Origin: Pandoraea norimbergensis
GTDB lineage: Bacteria > Pseudomonadota > Gammaproteobacteria > Burkholderiales > Burkholderiaceae
NCBI RefSeq assembly: GCF_001465545.3
Contig: NZ_CP013480.3
Coordinates: 2,232,001 to 2,296,000, forward strand
Direction: 5' to 3'
DNA length: 64,000 nucleotides
Part shown: positions 59,731-64,000 of the stretch, piece after piece
How positions within the stretch are numbered: position 1 is the stretch's first letter
Layout of the letters: each line of letters opens with the position of its first letter
Program-made: the position numbers and the translations under genes
The notes under the pieces: model-generated
Databases searched by the model: none
What the model saw: the letters and a program-made list of their open reading frames with translations, nothing else
Told to the model about the DNA's origin: nothing

Positions 59731-61491
59731 TCATGCGTGCGGGGGTGGGGGCGCCGCAGGCGTGGCCTCGGCCGGTCCCGGCTCGCGCAGTTCGCGCCGC
59801 AGGATCTTGCCGACGGTCGTCTTGGGCAGTTCGCCCTGACGGAATTCAACGATGCGCGGCACCTTGTAAGCGGTCAGGTGCTCGCGGCAGTGGGCGAGCA
59901 GTGCCTCCGCGGTGAGTTGAGGGTCCTTGGCGACCACGACGAGCTTCACGCGCTCGCCGGCCACCGGGTCGGGCACGCCGACGACGGCGGCTTCGCGCAC
60001 GCCTGGGTGAAGTGCCACGACGTCCTCGATCTCGTTGGGATAGACGTTGAAGCCCGAGACGAGAATCATGTCTTTCTTGCGGTCGATGAGCCGAACGAAA
60101 CCGTTCGCATCCATCACGCCGATATCGCCGGTCAGCAGCCAGCCGTCGGCATCGAAGGTCTTCGCCGTATCTTCGGGGCGTTGCCAATAGCCGCGCATGA
60201 CCTGCGGCCCGCGCACGCAAAGCTCACCCGGCTCGCCGAGGCCGGCCCACGTGCCGTCGTCGCGCTTGAAGCGCACGTCGGTCGACGGCGCAGGCAGGCC
60301 GATGGAGCCGGAGAATTCCATGTCGTCGATGTGGGCGAGATCGATCGGGTTCATCGTGACGATTGGCGAACATTCCGTGAGGCCGTAGCCCTCGATAATC
60401 GGCTTGCCGGTGACCTGTTTCCAGCGCTCGGCAATCGCGCGTTGCGTGGCCATGCCGCCTGCGAGCGAGAGCTTGAGCTTCGAAAAATCGCGAGCGCGGA
60501 ATCCTTCGTCTTCCAGCAGGCCGTTGAACAGCGTGTTGACGCCCGCCACACCGGAGAAGGTCTCGTTGCGGATGATGTACACGACCTTCTTCACGTCACG
60601 CGGGTTGGCAATCAGGATGTTGCGCCCGCCCAGACTCATGAACATCAGGCAGTTCACGGTCAGTGAAAAGATGTGATACATCGGCAGCAACGACAAGTTC
60701 GTCTCAATCTCGTCGGTGAGCTGATCGGCAATCCACGCCTCGGCTTGCAGCAGGTTGGCGAGCACGTTGCCGTGCGTGAGCATGGCGCCTTTCGCGAGTC
60801 CGGTTGTGCCCCCGGTGTATTGCAGAAAGGCCAGATCGTCGCGGGTCAGCGGCACGGGCGTGAGTCCCTGTGCGGTGCGTGCTTTAGCGCCTTCTGCCAG
60901 TGCGTGCTTGATAGAGATGGCTTGCGGTAGATCGTACGGCGGCACTTGTTTTGCCACGCGCCGCATGATGAAGTTCACCAGCCGCCCCTTGGCATTCAGC
61001 CCCTCGCTAAGCAGGTCGCCGATTTGCGTGACGACGACGTCACGCACTTCAGTGCCGGGGAGCGATGCCTGCAACGTCTTCGCGAAATTCTCGAACACCA
61101 CGATCGTGCGTGCGCCGCTGTCGCGCAACTGATGCGAGAGCTCGCGCACGGTGTAGAGCGGGTTGACGTTCACGACGACGGCGCCAGCAATCAGCGTGCC
61201 GAACAGGCAGATTGGGTACTGAAGGCAGTTGGGCATCATCAGCGCCACGCGGTCGCCCTTGCGCACGCCTCGCGATTGCAGCCACGCGGCAAACGCACGC
61301 GCCTGCTTTTCCACCTGCGCATAGGTGATGTCGCTGCCGAGGCTCACAAATGCGGCGCGTTCGCGGTACTTGCCGATCCACTCGTCGAAAGCCTGCACGA
61401 GCGATTCGTAACGCGTGACATCGATTTCCGCGGGCACGCCTGCCGGATAGGTGTTGAGCCACACGCGTTCTTGTTGAACAGCTTGGTCCAT
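59731..61491 (-). CDS. fadD: Long-chain fatty acid--CoA ligase
   Basis: A 586-residue acyl-adenylate-forming enzyme with GGAGGAG before the ATG. ATP-binding motif YTGGTTGLAKGAM, the gating LPMYHIFSL, adenine motif GYGLTECSP, WLLTGDIG and the C-terminal lysine region GELPKTTVGKILRRELR are all present. It activates fatty acids to acyl-CoA at the inner membrane. It lies downstream of the thiolase gene with a 184-base gap. Confidence 0.93.
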   Translation of the reverse strand: MDQAVQQERVWLNTYPAGVPAEIDVTRYESLVQAFDEWIGKYRERAAFVSLGSDITYAQVEKQARAFAAWLQSRGVRKGDRVALMMPNCLQYPICLFGTLIAGAVVVNVNPLYTVRELSHQLRDSGARTIVVFENFAKTLQASLPGTEVRDVVVTQIGDLLSEGLNAKGRLVNFIMRRVAKQVPPYDLPQAISIKHALAEGAKARTAQGLTPVPLTRDDLAFLQYTGGTTGLAKGAMLTHGNVLANLLQAEAWIADQLTDEIETNLSLLPMYHIFSLTVNCLMFMSLGGRNILIANPRDVKKVVYIIRNETFSGVAGVNTLFNGLLEDEGFRARDFSKLKLSLAGGMATQRAIAERWKQVTGKPIIEGYGLTECSPIVTMNPIDLAHIDDMEFSGSIGLPAPSTDVRFKRDDGTWAGLGEPGELCVRGPQVMRGYWQRPEDTAKTFDADGWLLTGDIGVMDANGFVRLIDRKKDMILVSGFNVYPNEIEDVVALHPGVREAAVVGVPDPVAGERVKLVVVAKDPQLTAEALLAHCREHLTAYKVPRIVEFRQGELPKTTVGKILRRELREPGPAEATPAAPPPPHA

Positions 61492-61675
61492 CTTCTCCTC
61501 CTCCCTGAGGTTGTGTCCTGTCGATCTGCGTGTTTGTATCAGCGGTTCACCGGCGGCCCATTTCTCGGGCTCTTTCGGTTTCGAACACGCGTGACGCAGA
61601 CGACGATGCTTTGCAGTCGCTTATGCCCCTTACGTTCCTTATGTTCCTAACTTGCGTTGGTGCTCCTGATCTCGC

Positions 61676-62995
61676 TCAGCGCTCCAGAATCGCAACGACG
61701 CCCTGACCACCAGCGGCACAGATCGAAATCAACCCGCGTCCGCCGCCGCGCTGCGCGAGCAACTTGGCGAGCGTGGCCAAAATGCGTCCGCCGGTCGCCG
61801 CAAATGGATGGCCGCAGGCGAGCGAGCTGCCATTCACGTTGAGCCGCTGACGGTCGATGCTGCCCAGCGGCGCAGAAAGGCCCAGCTTGTCGCGGCAGTA
61901 CTGCGGGTCTTCCCACGCTTTGAGGGTGCAGAGCACCTGTGCGGCGAAGGCCTCGTGAATCTCGTAGAAGTCGAAGTCCTGAAGCGTGAGCCCGGCTTGC
62001 GCCAGCATGCGCGGTACGGCATAGGCAGGGGCCATCAGCAGGCCTTCGCGTTGGCTTTCGTCGGGGTTGAAGAAGTCGACGGCGGCGGTTTGCGAATACG
62101 TGAGATAGGCGAGCACCGGAATGTCGTGCGCGCGCGCCCAATCTTCGCTGGCCAGCAGCACGCATGACGCGCCATCGGTGAGCGGCGTGGAGTTGCCGGC
62201 GGTCAGCGTGCCTGTCGCGCTGCGGTCGAATACCGGCTTGAGGCTTTCGAGCTTTTCCAGCGTCAGGTCGGGGCGCAGATTGTTGTCGCGTTGCAGGTTG
62301 CGGAACGGCGTCATCAGATCGAGGAAGAAGCCGCGCTCGTAGGCCTCGGCCAGATGCTCATGGCTCGCCAGCGTGAGCGCGTCCTGCGCCGCGCGTTCGA
62401 TCTGCCAGCGTTTGGCCATCAACTCACAGTGTTCGCCCATCGACAGGCCCGTGCGCGGCTCGCCGTTGCGAGGCAACGAGGGGCTGAACAACATACCCGG
62501 GCGCACTTTGGCAAACGCCCCGAGCTTGCCGCCGGTGCTGCGCTGACGATTCGCTTCGAGCAGAATTTTGCGCAGTTGTTCGTTCACGCCGATGGGCGCG
62601 TCCGAGGCTGTGTCGACACCGCCGGCAATGGCCACGTCGATCTGACCCAGCGCGATCTTGTTGCCGGTGAGGATCGCCGTCTCAAGCCCTGTGCCGCACG
62701 CTTGCTGCACGTCGTAGGCCGGCGTTTGTGGCGCGAGCGTGGTGGAGAGCACCGATTCGCGCGTCAGGTTGAAGTCGCGGGCGTGCTTGAGCACGGCACC
62801 GGCGGCAACTTCGCCAAGCGTTTGACTATGCAGCGAGAAGCGGTCGACGAGGCCTTGAATGGCTGCCGTGAGCATGTCCTGATTCGAGGCGGTCGCGTAC
62901 GCGGTGTTCGAACGCGCAAACGGAATGCGATTGCCGCCGAGAATCGCGACGCGGCGCAAGGCAGGGGCAGGCGCGGTGGGTTTGAAGGCGCTCAT
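61676..62995 (-). CDS. Acetyl-CoA C-acyltransferase (thiolase, FadI-like)
   Basis: A 439-residue thiolase. Active-site Cys in VQQACGTGLE, His in EIHEAFAAQVL, His in GHPFAATGGR and the second Cys in ICAAGGQG. At 439 residues it is longer than PhaA-type enzymes and resembles FadI/trifunctional-type thiolases that cleave long acyl chains. The start overlaps the stop of the dehydratase gene by four bases (ATGA), so both are translated together. Confidence 0.92.
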   Translation of the reverse strand: MSAFKPTAPAPALRRVAILGGNRIPFARSNTAYATASNQDMLTAAIQGLVDRFSLHSQTLGEVAAGAVLKHARDFNLTRESVLSTTLAPQTPAYDVQQACGTGLETAILTGNKIALGQIDVAIAGGVDTASDAPIGVNEQLRKILLEANRQRSTGGKLGAFAKVRPGMLFSPSLPRNGEPRTGLSMGEHCELMAKRWQIERAAQDALTLASHEHLAEAYERGFFLDLMTPFRNLQRDNNLRPDLTLEKLESLKPVFDRSATGTLTAGNSTPLTDGASCVLLASEDWARAHDIPVLAYLTYSQTAAVDFFNPDESQREGLLMAPAYAVPRMLAQAGLTLQDFDFYEIHEAFAAQVLCTLKAWEDPQYCRDKLGLSAPLGSIDRQRLNVNGSSLACGHPFAATGGRILATLAKLLAQRGGGRGLISICAAGGQGVVAILER

Positions 62996-64000
62996 GAACG
63001 GTCCGGGGTTGTCGATGTGGTTGGGGAGGTCGTGGGAAGGCTGCTGGGATCAGTGGCTGCGGCGGCCTCGGTGGCCGGCGCCGCATCGAACGACTGCCAG
63101 CGTCCGCGTAGATGCGGCACGGTGCCGGTGGCGTCGCGCAGTTCGAACACATTACCCGCCGAGTGGGGTGTATCGAGCGTGCTGACCCATTTGGTGGCGG
63201 TGCTGCGCTCACGCCAGAGGGTGGCTTCGCCGGGCAGCCGCAACGGGGTCTTGAATTCCACCAGCAAGTCGAGTTGGTCGCCGGCTTGTGCGGGCAATAC
63301 GGTCGCGAGCGAGCGCGCAAAACTCCACATGCCGTGGATGATCGGTCGCTCGAAACCAAACAGTTTCGCCGTGAGCGGCCACAGGTGAATCGGGTTGTAG
63401 TCGCCAGAAACGCGCGCGTAGCGGCGGCCGAGATCGGCAGGGGCCAGAAATTTCTCCGACGTCACCAGCGTCGCATCCGCGCGAAGTTCGCTTCGATACG
63501 GTGCGCCGACCGGGTCTTTGACGCCGGTGCGCAAGTAGAGACTTTCACCCGTCCAGACGATATTGCCGTCGCGGCGCGCGGTCGTCAGCACCGTGAACAC
63601 TTGGCCCTTGTCGTGCGCGTACAGCGCGCCACATTGCACGTGCAAATCGAGACGATCGCCGACCGATAAGCGGGCGAACTGACGGTTGTGGTTCGCCAGA
63701 TGCACCATGCCGAGCATGGCGAACGGAAACGCGCGGTCGGTCATCAGCAGCATGTGCTGGGCGAACGCGAGCAGATGCGGCCACGTGGGCGGCACGCCGT
63801 GCGCGGGCGAGAAGCCGCACAGGCTAGCGTAGCGGGCGATGTCGTCAGCGTCGAGCCGCACGTCGCGGCGTTCGAAGGCAATCGACGGCATCGGTTGTGC
63901 GCGGGCCGGTTTTCGCGACGAGCCCAGCGCGCGCAGATAGAGCATCAGCGGCGACGGCGGGTGGGTGACGTTGCGGACGTCTTGGGCGAGTAGCGTGTCG
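62992..64000 (-). CDS. MaoC-like acyl-CoA dehydratase (5' end beyond window)
   Basis: The frame is open past the internal Met codon at 63945 up to base 64000 (TLLAQDVRNVTHPPSPLMLYLRAL), so the gene starts outside the window. More than 330 residues are visible. Two hot-dog parts: an N-terminal FAS1-dehydratase-like half (HLANHNRQFARLSVGDRLDLHVQ) and a MaoC half with the hydratase motif YARVSGDYNPIHLWPLTAKLFGF followed by PIIHGMWSFA. The Asp and His of DYNPIH are catalytic. It should hydrate enoyl-CoA in the same module as the thiolase and ligase. The C-terminal tail is Ser/Thr/Pro-rich. Confidence 0.85.
   Translation of the reverse strand, partial: DTLLAQDVRNVTHPPSPLMLYLRALGSSRKPARAQPMPSIAFERRDVRLDADDIARYASLCGFSPAHGVPPTWPHLLAFAQHMLLMTDRAFPFAMLGMVHLANHNRQFARLSVGDRLDLHVQCGALYAHDKGQVFTVLTTARRDGNIVWTGESLYLRTGVKDPVGAPYRSELRADATLVTSEKFLAPADLGRRYARVSGDYNPIHLWPLTAKLFGFERPIIHGMWSFARSLATVLPAQAGDQLDLLVEFKTPLRLPGEATLWRERSTATKWVSTLDTPHSAGNVFELRDATGTVPHLRGRWQSFDAAPATEAAAATDPSSLPTTSPTTSTTPDRS

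Noticed and set aside
1..64000. Search by eye for insertion sequences, CRISPR arrays, tRNA, rRNA and riboswitches
   Set aside because: No transposase motif, no regularly spaced repeats, no tRNA cloverleaf ends or rRNA stretches were noticed. A scan with tRNAscan-SE and Infernal would be decisive.

Overview
The window is GC-rich DNA of a Burkholderiales bacterium, most likely Pandoraea or a close Burkholderiaceae relative. This is an inference from gene content: a minC-minD-minE cluster, rdgC, two adjacent cyanophycin synthetases with their associated ABC transporter and DUF1854 gene, and an efflux operon with the exact layout of Burkholderia llpE-ceoA-ceoB-opcM (bpeEF-oprC). I saw no insertion sequence, CRISPR array, rRNA or tRNA. 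The DNA looks chromosomal. Both edges cut genes: a filamentous-haemagglutinin-like gene on the left and a MaoC-like dehydratase gene on the right.

Layout. 1-5.5 kb: the 3' part of a giant exoprotein gene and a secreted beta-propeller protein. 5.7-12 kb: a leftward operon (decarboxylase-like periplasmic-binding-fold protein, nitrilase-family amidohydrolase, polar amino-acid ABC transporter) facing a MocR-type regulator over a repeat-rich control region. 12-20 kb: regulator/target pairs (HxlR with an NmrA-like protein, TetR with an EamA exporter), hutG with a HutC-like repressor, a methyltransferase, and a ParD-like antitoxin fused in translation to a methionine aminopeptidase. 20-24 kb: membrane proteins, an HPP-CBS protein and an RcnB-like protein. 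24-32 kb: the RND efflux operon with its divergent LysR regulator. 32-37 kb: an acetyltransferase, a serine hydrolase, a CHAP-like peptidoglycan hydrolase with an exported partner, a LysR/tautomerase pair and a nucleotidyltransferase.

37-42 kb: cytochrome c, porin, exported sulfatase and exported formylglycine-generating enzyme, all rightward. 42-50 kb: the cyanophycin cluster. The two synthetases have degenerated in opposite places: one keeps the HxxEH motif of the N domain, the other keeps the canonical Mur-ligase-domain motifs. This suggests division of labour. 50-56 kb: rdgC, three short-chain dehydrogenases with TetR and LysR regulators, and a 50-residue membrane microprotein. 56-59 kb: min genes. 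58.7-64 kb: a DUF1571 protein and a leftward fatty-acid module (acyl-CoA ligase, thiolase, MaoC dehydratase).

Many divergent pairs carry visible dyads in the intergenic space, which give testable operator candidates. Function calls rest on motif reading and remembered family knowledge; no database search was possible.
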